From CAWGLW01 sp963823525 (GTDB lineage: Bacteria; Pseudomonadota; Gammaproteobacteria; Steroidobacterales; Steroidobacteraceae): a stretch of 64,000 bases of DNA. Below the pieces are notes generated by a model. That model saw nothing but the letters and a program-made list of their open reading frames with translations. It was not told the origin of the DNA and did no database searches. This document shows positions 1 to 9,324 of this stretch, piece after piece. The first letter of the stretch is position 1. Each line of letters opens with the position of its first letter. The stretch lies in contig CAWGLW010000006.1 of assembly GCA_963823525.1 (NCBI GenBank), positions 806,001 through 870,000 on the forward strand, written 5' to 3'. Made by a program: the position numbers and the translations under genes.

Positions 1-2
1 GC

Positions 3-437
3 GCCGTTCTCCTGTTTGCAACCGCGGCGTTGCTCTGGCTGAAACTGGATGACCGGTTCTCGGTATCGCTGGCGATCTCCCTCTCGGTGGTTGCCCTCAT
101 GCTGGCCGTCACGGGTGTCAGCCTGCTGGTGCGTGACACGGCCAACAGGAACAACCTGCTCTCGCTGGTTCAGCAAGAGCGCACGGTGGAGGCATCGGCC
201 GCCCTGGAGGCAGAGAAGCGGCGAATGATCGAGGTGGTGAAGAACTATTCAACCTATCGCTTCATGTTTGCCGCCGCCGCACTCATCGGCGCCCTGCTCA
301 TTGCATGGGCTCAGGGTGGCCTCGCGCATGCTGCGGCGGTCGGCTTGCTCGCGTTTTCCGCCGCCGGTGTTGTGATTGATCAGTACTCCGAGAAGCGAGC
401 CACCGCCTACCTGGAAAGGCTGGAGCAGGCACTGTGA
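3..437 (+). CDS. Partial hypothetical membrane protein (5' end outside window)
   Basis: The reading frame is open to the left edge of the window, so the N-terminus is missing. The visible 144 residues hold two hydrophobic hairpins (roughly residues 1-50 and 80-120 of the visible part) flanking a charged, probably helical segment rich in Glu, Arg and Lys. I recognise no family. The stop at 435-437 lies 19 bases before the next gene, and three genes follow closely in the same direction, so it may be the upstream member of a small operon. A TTG at position 30 could be a start, but the frame continues upstream without a stop. Confidence 0.6.
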   Translation, partial: AVLLFATAALLWLKLDDRFSVSLAISLSVVALMLAVTGVSLLVRDTANRNNLLSLVQQERTVEASAALEAEKRRMIEVVKNYSTYRFMFAAAALIGALLIAWAQGGLAHAAAVGLLAFSAAGVVIDQYSEKRATAYLERLEQAL

Positions 438-456
438 TCGGTCAGACGAAAGAGCC

Positions 457-816
457 ATGAAAACCGCCAACCAGATTGTCGCCATTGTCCTGTGGATCAT
501 CGGACTGACCATGCTGATCACCAAGGCGAGCTCACTGATCGGAGCGCTCTACTTCGTGCCGTTTACGCTCGGCCCGCTCGCCCTCACCCATGTCGGGATC
601 GTTCGAGCAACGAGCACGCGCGCGCAGACTATCCTGTTGATCGCGATGCTGGCCTATTTTGCCTGGCTCGCTTTCGTATACGTTGACGCCTTCTACATTC
701 ACCCCGACCCGCAAAGTCCGATCGCGTTGCTGTTCGTCGGAGTCTATGCCCTTCCGGTTCTTGCGTTGCTGTGGTGGGCAGCCTATCGGGCTGAAGCGAA
801 ATCAATTGTGTCCTAG
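457..816 (+). CDS. Small hypothetical membrane protein
   Basis: This encodes 119 residues starting at ATG 457, about 13 bases after a purine-rich stretch. The frame is open further upstream, but an earlier start would overlap the preceding gene. The protein is almost entirely hydrophobic, with about four predicted transmembrane helices (near residues 5-20, 25-50, 60-80 and 90-112) and a short polar C-terminus. No catalytic motif or known domain is apparent. It sits 19 bases after the previous gene and 4 bases before the hydrolase gene, which suggests co-transcription. Function is unknown. Confidence 0.65.
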   Translation: MKTANQIVAIVLWIIGLTMLITKASSLIGALYFVPFTLGPLALTHVGIVRATSTRAQTILLIAMLAYFAWLAFVYVDAFYIHPDPQSPIALLFVGVYALPVLALLWWAAYRAEAKSIVS

Positions 817-820
817 ACAA

Positions 821-1738
821 ATGCAGGACGGGCAGGCAATCACGCTGGGCGCGCAGGACGGTTACTCAGTGCCGCTGGAGTATTTCAGCGCCCCGGAACC
901 GCGCGCTCAGGTGCTGATCCTGCCGGCACTGGGTATACAGGCCCGGCTTTACCGCAAGCTCGGCAGGGAGCTGGCCGGCTCAGGAATTGCCGTGGTCGTC
1001 ATGGAGCAGCGCGGCCACGGACACAGTGCGCTTCGTCCCTCACGCCACTGTGACTTCGGTTTCAGGGAGTGGCTTGAATTCGACATACCCGCCGCGCTGC
1101 GATGGATGCGGACCGCAAACCCGAGTGCTCCGATCTATCTGGCGGGGCACAGCCTCGGCGGCCATCTCGCCCTGATGGCCCGGGCGTTGTATCCCGAACA
1201 GGTGGCAGGCGTCGTTCTGTTCACGACTGCCACGCCCTGGTATCAGTGCTTCGCGGGGCGCGAGCGTTGGCTGGTCCGGTTCCTGATCGCGGCAGTACCG
1301 CCCCTGACCGCCCTGCTCGGCTACTACCCGGGCGACCGCCTCGGTTTCGGCGGCCGCGAAGCCAGGCGACTGATGGCCGACTGGCTGGTCATGGCGCGGG
1401 ACAACCGCTACAGCGCGGCAGGCATCGAAAAGGACCTCGAGGCCATGGTCCAGGCCGATCGCTGTCCCGTGTTATCGGTCCACTGCGACAGTGACCAGCT
1501 CGCGCCGCTGAAAGCCATCCAGGGCGTTACCGGGCGACTGTCCAATCACGCCATCGACTGGTTCGAGATCACCAGTGACGCGCTGGGTGTGAGGGCTGAT
1601 CACGTTTCCTGGGCAAAGCGCCCGGCCCTTGCAGCCTGCGCTATCGGTACATGGATCGACGCGAATCGGCCCGATCCGCAACCGTTTCGCCGAACCGGCA
1701 CCTCAGAATCTACCGGCGATTTTGCCGGGATTGATTAG
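821..1738 (+). CDS. Alpha/beta hydrolase
   Basis: This is a 305-residue serine hydrolase of the alpha/beta fold. The nucleophile elbow GHSLGG places the catalytic serine at residue 111. An earlier RGHGHS segment (64-69) matches the lid-side loop of monoglyceride-lipase-like enzymes, and a late His in RADHVSW (about residue 255) is the likely charge-relay histidine. There is no signal peptide, so it is probably cytoplasmic. ATG 821 is chosen because it follows the upstream stop by 4 bases; a longer frame exists but overlaps the previous gene. The substrate is unknown; an ester or acylglycerol is plausible from the family only. Confidence 0.85.
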   Translation: MQDGQAITLGAQDGYSVPLEYFSAPEPRAQVLILPALGIQARLYRKLGRELAGSGIAVVVMEQRGHGHSALRPSRHCDFGFREWLEFDIPAALRWMRTANPSAPIYLAGHSLGGHLALMARALYPEQVAGVVLFTTATPWYQCFAGRERWLVRFLIAAVPPLTALLGYYPGDRLGFGGREARRLMADWLVMARDNRYSAAGIEKDLEAMVQADRCPVLSVHCDSDQLAPLKAIQGVTGRLSNHAIDWFEITSDALGVRADHVSWAKRPALAACAIGTWIDANRPDPQPFRRTGTSESTGDFAGID

Positions 1739-1793
1739 ACTGTGGCGCCCGCCACGGCGCCGGGGTGGGCGGCCTGAAGCGGGAGTTGCTCTG

Positions 1794-2441
1794 ATGTCTG
1801 AATCGACCTACACGGAAAGAGAGGAATTCATTCACCGGCTGACCCACTGGGCCGGCATCGTCGGGAGCCTGATCGCGATTCCCTGGCTCGCCTGGACAGC
1901 CGCACGGCACGGCGACTCGTGGCGAATGGTGAGCGGGCTCGTATTCGCCCTGAGCGCGCTGCTGCTTTTCGTCACTTCGGTGCGCTATCACACAACACTC
2001 GATCCGGGGGAAAAGCAGCGGCGGCGACGCATGGATCACTCCGCCATTTACGTATTGATCGCCGGCACCTACACGCCGTTCGTACTGGGTATTCTGCGCG
2101 GCAGCTGGGGCTGGGCCTTGTTTGGCCTGATCTGGACCCTGGCCGTGCTCGGCATCGCGATGAAGGTGTCCCGGCTTGGCTTCCGTTTTCACAAAACCTC
2201 GGTTGCGCTCTACCTGCTGATGGGCTGGCTCATCGTCGTCGCTGCGCGGCCGCTGATGCAAAACCTGACGAGCTTTGAACTCGGCTGGCTGATTGCCGGC
2301 GGGCTTTGCTACACGCTGGGCGTGCCGTTTTACCTCTGGAAAGGCCAGCCTTATTCGCACGCGATCTGGCATGCCTTCGTACTCGGCGGCGTTACCTGCC
2401 ACTTCATCGCCGTGCTCAGTGTCATGTCGATCGCGAGCTGA
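1794..2441 (+). CDS. Hemolysin III / YqfA family membrane protein
   Basis: The 215-residue product belongs to the PAQR-related hemolysin III family. It has seven hydrophobic segments and the family's polar signatures: EREEFIHRLTH near the N-terminus, RYH near residue 67, MDHSAIYVLIAGTYTPF around residues 80-96 and a C-terminal H-x3-H pair in WHAFVLGGVTCHF. These conserved His and Asp residues form a metal site in PAQR relatives. The start ATG 1794 directly precedes the conserved N-terminal region. Bacterial members are named after a Bacillus cereus cytolysin, but most are housekeeping membrane proteins of unclear function, so a toxin role should not be inferred. Confidence 0.9.
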   Translation: MSESTYTEREEFIHRLTHWAGIVGSLIAIPWLAWTAARHGDSWRMVSGLVFALSALLLFVTSVRYHTTLDPGEKQRRRRMDHSAIYVLIAGTYTPFVLGILRGSWGWALFGLIWTLAVLGIAMKVSRLGFRFHKTSVALYLLMGWLIVVAARPLMQNLTSFELGWLIAGGLCYTLGVPFYLWKGQPYSHAIWHAFVLGGVTCHFIAVLSVMSIAS

Positions 2442-2616
2442 TCGGACGAGCGACGGGTGCACTTAACGGCCTGCAGAGACGGCGGCTTCACAAAGTCATG
2501 GCCCTCACACTTGGTCAGCCGGGCAAAAAATTTGGAGACGCCAGACTGCTGCTGCACGCCACCACAGGTGGCCTGCATTTCGAAGTCACAAGAGGATCGA
2601 ATCAGGGGTGCCGCAT

Positions 2617-3363
2617 ATGCCGATTCTTGTGTTTGTCTACTCGCTGCTCGCCTATGCGATTGGCATGGCTGGACTGGTCTGGTTTATCTTCTTCCAGGGC
2701 GACTTCCTGATACCGAAGACGATCAATCATGGTGTCTCGGTATCGCTGTCCGATGGACTGCCGCTCAATGCCGGGTTGCTGCTTCTGTGGGGCCTGCAGC
2801 ACTCGGTCATGGCGCGGCCGGCATTCAAGGCAAGGCTGACCAGAGTGCTGCCAGCAACGGCTGAGCGTTCCACTTACGTCTGGACCTCTGGTCTGTGCCT
2901 GATGCTGATTGCCCTCTACTGGCAGGGAAACACGGGCATGGTCTGGCGTTTCAGCGGCATGGAAACGGCGCTGCGGGTGCTGTCGCTGGCGGGCTGGGGC
3001 ATCGCGGTATGGGCGACGTTCCAGATCGACCATTTCGATCTGTTTGGCCTGAAGAAGCCTTTCGCGGCACTCGCGGACAGGAAATTCCGCGATAAGCATT
3101 TTGTCACGCCGTTTCTCTATCGGCATATGCGCCATCCGATCCAGACCGGCGTACTGCTGGGCATGTGGCTGCAGGCACAGATGACAGTGGGACAGCTGCT
3201 GCTTACCCTGGGAATGACTGTCTATGTATTCATCGGTCTGTACTTCGAGGAGAAAGATCTGGTCGCCGAATTCGGCACACGGTATAAGACCTATATCCAG
3301 CAGGTTCCACGTCTGTTTCCACGGCCCGGTAAGCGAATTTCAGGTAGCGAAGCGGCAGAATAG
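2617..3363 (+). CDS. mddA: NnrU/MddA-like membrane methyltransferase, possible methanethiol S-methyltransferase
   Basis: This 248-residue integral membrane protein has about five to six hydrophobic helices. Its C-terminal third carries the isoprenylcysteine-methyltransferase-like signature YRHMRHPIQTG, followed by a long helix, an acidic EEKDL segment and the RYKTYIQQVPRLFP tail. MddA enzymes, which methylate methanethiol with S-adenosylmethionine to give dimethyl sulfide, belong to this NnrU-like family and share these features. Start ATG 2617 is preferred over GTG 2608 because a GGGG-type ribosome site lies just upstream. Assignment to MddA rather than another family member rests on recognition of the signature and is not proven. 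Confidence 0.6.
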   Translation: MPILVFVYSLLAYAIGMAGLVWFIFFQGDFLIPKTINHGVSVSLSDGLPLNAGLLLLWGLQHSVMARPAFKARLTRVLPATAERSTYVWTSGLCLMLIALYWQGNTGMVWRFSGMETALRVLSLAGWGIAVWATFQIDHFDLFGLKKPFAALADRKFRDKHFVTPFLYRHMRHPIQTGVLLGMWLQAQMTVGQLLLTLGMTVYVFIGLYFEEKDLVAEFGTRYKTYIQQVPRLFPRPGKRISGSEAAE

Positions 3364-3460
3364 GGCCGGGGTTCGATCACTCGCCGCTTGCCGGATAATG
3401 CTCCCACTGGCAGGTTCCGGGCTGAGTGAGCGGTAGCGAACCTCGCGCAAGGGGAAAGAC

Positions 3461-3922
3461 ATGATCGAGTTCGACCTGAACGGCAGACCATTCCAGTTCA
3501 ACGGCGAATCCAGTCAATCGTTGCTGTGGGTCATCCGCGAGCAGGCCGGCCTGAAAGGCACGAAATTCGGGTGCGGCAGCGGCTTGTGCGGCGCCTGCAC
3601 TGTGCACGTGAATGGCAAGGCCCGTCGCTCCTGCGTGGTGCCGGTGAAGTCCGTCAAGGGTAAGTCGGTCACCACGATTGAGGGCCTGTCATCTGACGGC
3701 AGCCACCCGGTGCAACAGGCCTGGCTGGAGCTCGACGTACCCCAGTGCGGTTATTGCCAGCCGGGACAGATCATGGCAGCCGTGGACTTGCTGAATAAGA
3801 TCCCCAAACCCACGGACGATGAGATCGACAGGTTGCACACGAACCTGTGCCGCTGCGGCACCTACTGGCGCATCCGGCAGGCCATCCACCGGGCCGCGGA
3901 ACTCGCGGCGGCGGAGACCTGA
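3461..3922 (+). CDS. iorA: (2Fe-2S)-binding subunit of molybdenum hydroxylase (IorA type)
   Basis: The 153-residue protein is the small iron-sulfur subunit of a xanthine-oxidase-family molybdenum hydroxylase. The N-terminal plant-type ferredoxin cluster is bound by CGSGLCGAC (around residues 43-51) plus a later Cys near 64, and the C-terminal all-alpha cluster by CGYCQPGQ (about 102-109) and NLCRCGTY (about 134-141). It passes electrons from the Mo centre to an acceptor. It ends 1 base before the large-subunit gene. No separate FAD subunit is present, as expected for isoquinoline 1-oxidoreductase and membrane aldehyde oxidase relatives. Substrate is not readable from sequence. Confidence 0.9.
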   Translation: MIEFDLNGRPFQFNGESSQSLLWVIREQAGLKGTKFGCGSGLCGACTVHVNGKARRSCVVPVKSVKGKSVTTIEGLSSDGSHPVQQAWLELDVPQCGYCQPGQIMAAVDLLNKIPKPTDDEIDRLHTNLCRCGTYWRIRQAIHRAAELAAAET

Positions 3923-3923
3923 G

Positions 3924-6176
3924 ATGCCAGCGCAATACCGCTTCACGCGCCGGGAGTTTCTGCAGATCTCCACCAGCGCAGCCGGTGGGCTGCTGGTCGG
4001 CATCCCGGCAGGCGCGTTCGGCGCGGAGCAGGACCAGAAGGCCCGCCCGGGACAGTTGGGCTTCTTCGTGCAGATCGATCCTGACGGGGCGGTAATCATC
4101 GGCTGCCCCAACCCGGACATGGGCCAGGGCACCATGACGTCGCTGCCGATGCTTGTAGCCGAGGAGATGGATGCCGAATGGGACCGGGTAAGTACGGTGC
4201 AGATGCCGCTGGCGCTCAAGCCAGACCCGGAAGGCGAAGGCTATACCTGGAAACACGTGCCACAGGGATCGGGCGGCAGCAACAGCATCGTCGGTCACTG
4301 GGATGCGCTGCGCCAGGCCGGCGCCCAGGTCAGGCAGCTCCTGTTACAGGCAGCCGCTCAGTCATGGGACGCGGACGTGGCGGACTGCCGGAGCGAGCCT
4401 GGAAAGATCGTGCTCGCCGATGGCAGCAGGCAACTGACGCATGGCCAGCTCGCAGCGCTGGCATCCACACTGCCGCCGCCCGCAGAAAATGCGCCCCTGA
4501 AGCCGCGAAGCGAGTACCGGATCATCGGGACACCGAGGAAGACTGTGGATGGCCCGGCAATCATCACCGGGCGGGAATCATTCGGCATCGACGCCAGCAT
4601 GCCCGGCATGGTGCATGCGGTCATCGCGCGTTGCCCCTTTCTCGACGGCTCGGCAAAGCACGTCAACGATCTGGACGCACGCATCGTACCTGGCGTACTC
4701 AATATCGTTCCGCTGCCGGGCCCGGTTCCGGGAAAGCCTTACCAGGCGCTGGCATCGGGCGTTGCGATCATCGCCGATTCGACCTGGGCGGCGATGCGTG
4801 GCCGCGATGCACTGAGGATCACCTGGGACCGGGGACCTTGGTCTGAGGAGAGCACCCAGTCGCTGGAGGCCGCAATGCAGGCCGCCATGGAAGGCGAAGG
4901 CCAGGTGGTCCGCGACGACGGGCGGTTCGCCGATGCCATGACCTCTGCAAAGCACAGTATGAGCCGCCGCTACTGGCTGCCCTATGTGAGCCACGCCACC
5001 CTGGAGCCGCAGAACTGTGTCGCCTGGGTGCAGAAGGACCGTGTGGACGTGATTGCCCCGACGCAAATGCCCGCGGCTGCAAGCCGCCTGGTAAACCAGA
5101 TCACCGGCGTGGACCGACTTGACATCCATGTCCAGCCGACACGCCTCGGCGGCGGATTCGGGCGCAGGCTAAGCGCCGACTATGTCGCCGAGGCGGTCCT
5201 GCTCTCCAAGGCCCTGGCACGGCCGGTGAAAGTTCAGTGGACCCGGGAGGACGACCTGGCGCATGACTTCTACCGCCCCAATGGCCTGCATGAAATGCAC
5301 GCCGGCGTGGACGCCGAGGGCGCGCTGGTCGCCTGGAGCCAGCGCCTCGCCAGCGCGTCGAAGTACTACCGCCGACCCGACATGCCAGAGGAGGATTACT
5401 GGAAAAGCGAGTTGTACCCGGATGACTTTCCCGCGGCACTGATCCCGAACTTTCGCATGGAGTATTTCTCGATGAAGTCCGGCATGCCAAGGGGCTCCTG
5501 GCGAGCGCCGGCACACACAGCCAACGCCTTTGCCGTGCAAAGCTTCATCGACGAGATCGCACATGAACTCGGCGAGGACCCTCTTGCCTTCCAGCTGCGC
5601 CTGCTCGGTGATGCGCGAGAAATGGACTACTCGGGCCATGGCGGACCAACGTGGAATCCCGGACGCCTTGCGGGCGTACTGAAACTTGCTGCAGAGAAAT
5701 CAGGCTGGGGACAGGTCCTGCCGGCGGGGCGCGGCCGAGGCATCGCCGGGCATTTCACCTTTGGAAGTTACGCGGCTTACGTGGTGGAAGTTGAGGTTGA
5801 CGACCAGGGAGCGCTGCGGGTGCACAAGGTCACCGGGGCCATCGATTGCGGCCTGGCTGTGAATCCGAACCACGTCATCGGACAGATGGAGGGTGGTATG
5901 CACGACGCGCTGAGCACCGCCTTGCGCCTCGCGATCACGGTCGAACAGGGACGCGTGCAGCAGGAAAATTTCGACACTTATGCGCTGGCTTCGATGGCGG
6001 ATTCACCGCGCCAGGTGGATACCTATGTCGTGGACAGCCCTTACCCGCCCTCGGGCGTTGGCGAACCGCCCGTTCCACCTCTGGCCCCGGCACTCTGCAA
6101 TGCGATCTTTGCTGCCTGCGGCAAACGAATCAGGCGCCTGCCCATCGGCGATCAGCTCAAGACCAGCCCGTCCTGA
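3924..6176 (+). CDS. iorB: Molybdopterin-binding large subunit of molybdenum hydroxylase (IorB type), Tat-exported
   Basis: The 750-residue protein is the molybdenum-cofactor subunit partnering the preceding gene. It starts with a twin-arginine signal (TRREFLQ at about residues 8-14, then a hydrophobic stretch ending near AFG), so the complex is expected in the periplasm. Family motifs include DMGQGTMTSLPM near residue 65, GGGFGRR near residue 410 and the C-terminal GVGEPPVPPLAPA, whose Glu is the usual catalytic base. The frame is open well upstream of ATG 3924, but that ATG gives the proper Tat signal and lies one base after the iorA stop. No cytochrome c subunit follows, so the electron acceptor is unknown. 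Confidence 0.9.
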   Translation: MPAQYRFTRREFLQISTSAAGGLLVGIPAGAFGAEQDQKARPGQLGFFVQIDPDGAVIIGCPNPDMGQGTMTSLPMLVAEEMDAEWDRVSTVQMPLALKPDPEGEGYTWKHVPQGSGGSNSIVGHWDALRQAGAQVRQLLLQAAAQSWDADVADCRSEPGKIVLADGSRQLTHGQLAALASTLPPPAENAPLKPRSEYRIIGTPRKTVDGPAIITGRESFGIDASMPGMVHAVIARCPFLDGSAKHVNDLDARIVPGVLNIVPLPGPVPGKPYQALASGVAIIADSTWAAMRGRDALRITWDRGPWSEESTQSLEAAMQAAMEGEGQVVRDDGRFADAMTSAKHSMSRRYWLPYVSHATLEPQNCVAWVQKDRVDVIAPTQMPAAASRLVNQITGVDRLDIHVQPTRLGGGFGRRLSADYVAEAVLLSKALARPVKVQWTREDDLAHDFYRPNGLHEMHAGVDAEGALVAWSQRLASASKYYRRPDMPEEDYWKSELYPDDFPAALIPNFRMEYFSMKSGMPRGSWRAPAHTANAFAVQSFIDEIAHELGEDPLAFQLRLLGDAREMDYSGHGGPTWNPGRLAGVLKLAAEKSGWGQVLPAGRGRGIAGHFTFGSYAAYVVEVEVDDQGALRVHKVTGAIDCGLAVNPNHVIGQMEGGMHDALSTALRLAITVEQGRVQQENFDTYALASMADSPRQVDTYVVDSPYPPSGVGEPPVPPLAPALCNAIFAACGKRIRRLPIGDQLKTSPS

Positions 6177-6308
6177 GAACACGCGGGAGCCAGAAGTCCT
6201 GCGAAACAATCCGGGCGCGAATCCAGGCGCGGCGCGGTACTTTGAAACGAAATGACGACCGGCGGCCCCACCTGACGCACTGGGTGCGGCGCAGCACCGG
6301 ATCAGATG

Positions 6309-6794
6309 TCATTCCGGACCCGGGCTGGCCGGGCTGCCTTTGTCAAACACGATTCGCCAGATTCCCGGCGCTTCAAGGCGCCAGATGGAGTTGAAGCGAG
6401 CCACGATCTGCCCTGTCGGATCCCGCACCGGACCCGTGCTCAGTGCAAGGTCGCCGGATTCCAGCACTTCCACCTGGTCGGGCTCCCAGGAGAAAGGCGG
6501 CGTGGGGTCAGTGAAATACGCCTGCCACGCTTCCGCAACCTCGACTTTGCCGCGCAGCGCCCGGGTTCCGGCAAAGAATACCGCTTCGTCAGACAGGAAA
6601 CTGGAGAACGCTTGCAGGTCGCGATCCGCCATCGTCTTTGCAAACGCTCGCTCGACCGCGAATACCTGCTCACTGGGTGAAGGGGGCGCAGCGATGGACG
6701 ACGTGAACGGAGCGCATAGGAGTATTGCCAGTACGGTGGCATTGAACCTGCGCCGATCCGGCCGCAATGGATGGCTCGAGTGACGTGAGTGCAT
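6309..6794 (-). CDS. Exported SnoaL/DUF4440-like protein
   Basis: This 161-residue protein begins with a basic N-terminus and a hydrophobic segment (about residues 19-36) ending in SSIAA, consistent with a cleavable signal peptide. The rest resembles the NTF2-like DUF4440/SnoaL fold: a leading helix (VFAVERAFAKTMADRDLQAF), a beta-rich part with ALSTGPVRDPTG and a final strand pattern typical of the cone-shaped fold. Such proteins bind or convert small molecules, and many have no known substrate. It stands alone on the minus strand, convergent with the molybdenum hydroxylase pair. Confidence 0.8.
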   Translation of the reverse strand: MHSRHSSHPLRPDRRRFNATVLAILLCAPFTSSIAAPPSPSEQVFAVERAFAKTMADRDLQAFSSFLSDEAVFFAGTRALRGKVEVAEAWQAYFTDPTPPFSWEPDQVEVLESGDLALSTGPVRDPTGQIVARFNSIWRLEAPGIWRIVFDKGSPASPGPE

Positions 6795-6996
6795 TCGTGA
6801 CCCCTATCAGATGTCGACCGGAAGCGCGTGGACGCTCCGGTGCAGCAATCCTTGCAGGGAAGTGCTGCTGTGTGTCGCCGTTCAGACCGGATGCCTCGCA
6901 ATCCGCTGTCCGTCCGCACTACAGCATCGCTGCATGCAGGCGTCAATTCGCCACCCCGCAGACATCGGGATCGTAACCTGACAGCACCGATCCGGA

Positions 6997-7335
6997 TCAC
7001 CCGGGCTCCCCGAGCCGTCGATCACGGAAGAACAGGAACAGCGGAAAAGCAAAGGCGAACGCGACGCCGAACGTCAGCACCGGCCATGCCCACCAGTGCC
7101 GCATGCCAAGGCGGCGGGCTTCGATGAACGAGAAGACCAGGAACGTGGCGCAGCCGACCAGCAGATCATTGCTCAGCGAGGTGGCAGCGCTGTTTGCATA
7201 GCCGCCTTTTACGAATGCAACAAGGTCGAATCCCGCACCCGTCTCCGCCATGAATCGGAAGTTGAAGTACCAGGTCACACACAGTCCTGTCGCTGCCAGC
7301 GTGAGGTACAAGAATTGTCGGAAGCTGATGTTCAC
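6997..7335 (-). CDS. DUF2834 family small membrane protein
   Basis: The protein has three to four transmembrane segments and the features of DUF2834: an N-terminal helix ending in GLCVTWYFN, the motif NSAATSLSNDLLVG, an EARRLGMRHWW turn and a final helix ending FPLFLFFRDRRL. I chose GTG 7335 (112 residues) because a GAGGT ribosome site lies 7 bases upstream and the length then matches the family. An ATG at 7407 would add 24 residues with a further hydrophobic stretch. Function of the family is unknown. Confidence 0.7.
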   Translation of the reverse strand: MNISFRQFLYLTLAATGLCVTWYFNFRFMAETGAGFDLVAFVKGGYANSAATSLSNDLLVGCATFLVFSFIEARRLGMRHWWAWPVLTFGVAFAFAFPLFLFFRDRRLGEPG

Positions 7336-7634
7336 CGGTGAGACCTCGGCTGCGATAAGAATGGCGAGAAAACAAAGAATGACACATCGCGACAATGCCT
7401 CACCCATGCCCGGGAGCAGATCGCTGCCCGGCCATCTGGATGCATTCGGACGTGCAGAACGGCAACCGGCATGTGGACGGTCACGACATGCGTCCAGCGC
7501 TCATGACACAAGCGCCGAGACCCGCCTTTCTCCTCGTTGCTCCGGGACGCGACGCCGTTTTCGGTGAAAGCCGCCGTGGTCAGGCTCTGGTATCAGCAAG
7601 GAACAGGTGCCGGAACGACGTCGTTCGCTGGACT

Positions 7635-9218
7635 CTAGAAGCCGAGCCGCGCCAAAGCCGCCGACACCCGCGAGCGCGCCCCATCGGGTCTCATCGGGAA
7701 CGCACGAAAATAGTCCTCGCGCTTCAGGCTCGGATTGCGTTCGCGCACGTTCGCAGCCCAGTTCTCAGCGAGCGTGGCCTTGCCGTCCAGCTCCTGGGCC
7801 ACCGCGGCAATCATTGCGATCAGCACATGCGCGCCAGGAGAACGCGCGGCCCGTTCAGCCCAGTGCGCCGCCTCGGCGTCCTCACACTGCACGATGTGCG
7901 TGAACGCACGCGTCCCGAGCATCGCGTAGTACATCGGATCAAGCGGACTGAGGCGCATGGCGAGATCGACGTGTCCGCGGGCCTCGAGCGCCTGGCCGGC
8001 CAGTGATTCTGTCCATGCGCGGGCATACAGTCCTTGCGCATAGTTCGGGCTGAGCGCGGTGGCGCGTTCGAGCCAGGCCAGGCCTCGCTCGAGGTCGCCT
8101 TTCAGCCAGAAAGTGCGTCCCATCGTGAAATTGACGAACGGATCAAGCGGGTCGAGATCGAGGCCACGCTGAGCAAAGCTTCGCGCCAGTTCAGTTTCGC
8201 CGGCCACGTCGTCAGTCTGCCGGAGAAAAGCCCTCTGGAAGTGTACGAAAGAAAGCCCTGCATGAGCACGCGCAAAACCCGGATCCTGCGCCGTCGCGCG
8301 CCCGAAAAGCTCCGCCGCAAGCAGGTTGTCCCTGCGGTTGAAGCGGTACATGTGCTGCAGACCGAGATGGTAGGCCGACCAGGCATCGAGGTTTTCAGTG
8401 ACGGTGAGGCGCGCACGGGCCGCCTCATGCAGCGGAATTCGTATCTCCAGCGCTGTCAGGATCTGTGACCGGATCTCGGCGCGCAGCTTGTGCACGTCGT
8501 CAATCGAACCGGAATATCGTTCGGCCCAGACGACGTCACCTCCACGCGTATCGACCAGCTCTGTCGTGACGGCGAGTTGCGGCCCGATCACCTCCATCGT
8601 ACCCGACAGGCAATAATGCACATTGAGCAGGCGACCCACCTCGTGCACGTCCGGATTCGCCGCGCGCAGGCGAAAGGAGGACCCGCGCGCCGTGACGAAG
8701 AGCCACCGCAATCGTGAAAGTTCAGTGATCAGATCGTGTGGCAGAGCATCGGCGATCGAGACATACGGGCCGCTTTCACCGACGAGCCTGAACGGCAGAA
8801 CCGCGATCGACGGCCGGCCCGCCGGATCGATGCCTGTGACCCCGGGCTGAGCCTGCGCCCTGCCGTCCGGCGTAATCTCAGGGGACGCCGGCAGGCGCGG
8901 AACCGGATGTTCTGCCCTCGCCTCCGCTACGAATCGAAAGCCCTGCCCGTGGATCGTCTTGATGAATCGCTGCGCCCTGCCGTCGTCTCCAAGGGCCTTG
9001 CGCGCCGCCTTCACGCGGCTGGAGACGGCCGAGTCGGTGACCACCCGTCCCTCCCAGAGCTTTTCGAGGATCTCGTCTCTCGAGACGAGCCGCTCACGGT
9101 GTTCGACGAGAAAGGCAAGCAGCGCGAACACCTGCGGCTCAAGCGGGCGAACTTCACCGCCTGCCCGCAGTTCGACCCTGGCCAGATCCAGTTCGAAGGC
9201 GCCGAACCGATAGATCAT
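7635..9218 (-). CDS. Winged-helix transcriptional regulator with TolB-N-like domain and TPR repeats
   Basis: The 527-residue protein has an OmpR/CadC-type DNA-binding domain at residues 1-100 (YRFGAFELDLARVEL start, then DSAVSSRVKAARKALGD and IHGQGFRFVAEA). It is followed by a TolB-N-like segment starting near SIAVLPFRLVGESG (about residue 130) and a C-terminal half of tetratricopeptide repeats. Unlike CadC there is no transmembrane helix, so it should be soluble. ATG 9218 is chosen because the conserved domain starts immediately after it, although the frame is open for 23 more codons. It is divergent from the cupin-tautomerase pair, 150 bases away, and may regulate it. Confidence 0.85.
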   Translation of the reverse strand: MIYRFGAFELDLARVELRAGGEVRPLEPQVFALLAFLVEHRERLVSRDEILEKLWEGRVVTDSAVSSRVKAARKALGDDGRAQRFIKTIHGQGFRFVAEARAEHPVPRLPASPEITPDGRAQAQPGVTGIDPAGRPSIAVLPFRLVGESGPYVSIADALPHDLITELSRLRWLFVTARGSSFRLRAANPDVHEVGRLLNVHYCLSGTMEVIGPQLAVTTELVDTRGGDVVWAERYSGSIDDVHKLRAEIRSQILTALEIRIPLHEAARARLTVTENLDAWSAYHLGLQHMYRFNRRDNLLAAELFGRATAQDPGFARAHAGLSFVHFQRAFLRQTDDVAGETELARSFAQRGLDLDPLDPFVNFTMGRTFWLKGDLERGLAWLERATALSPNYAQGLYARAWTESLAGQALEARGHVDLAMRLSPLDPMYYAMLGTRAFTHIVQCEDAEAAHWAERAARSPGAHVLIAMIAAVAQELDGKATLAENWAANVRERNPSLKREDYFRAFPMRPDGARSRVSAALARLGF

Positions 9219-9324
9219 GGATGAGAGAATAGAACACTCCAGCGCGATCTCCCAGCAACATCCACGAAATCTCCACGTCGCCTCCAAGCTCGGGCAGCCC
9301 GCGTGTGCTCAAATGCATCCACCG

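Noticed and set aside
1794..2441. Hemolysin as a virulence factor
   Set aside because: The family name is historical. The sequence is an ordinary PAQR-like membrane protein and no virulence context is present.
2561..2576. Inverted repeat CCACC-ACA-GGTGG upstream of the MddA-like gene
   Set aside because: Only five base pairs and no link to a promoter or terminator could be seen, so it is within chance expectation.
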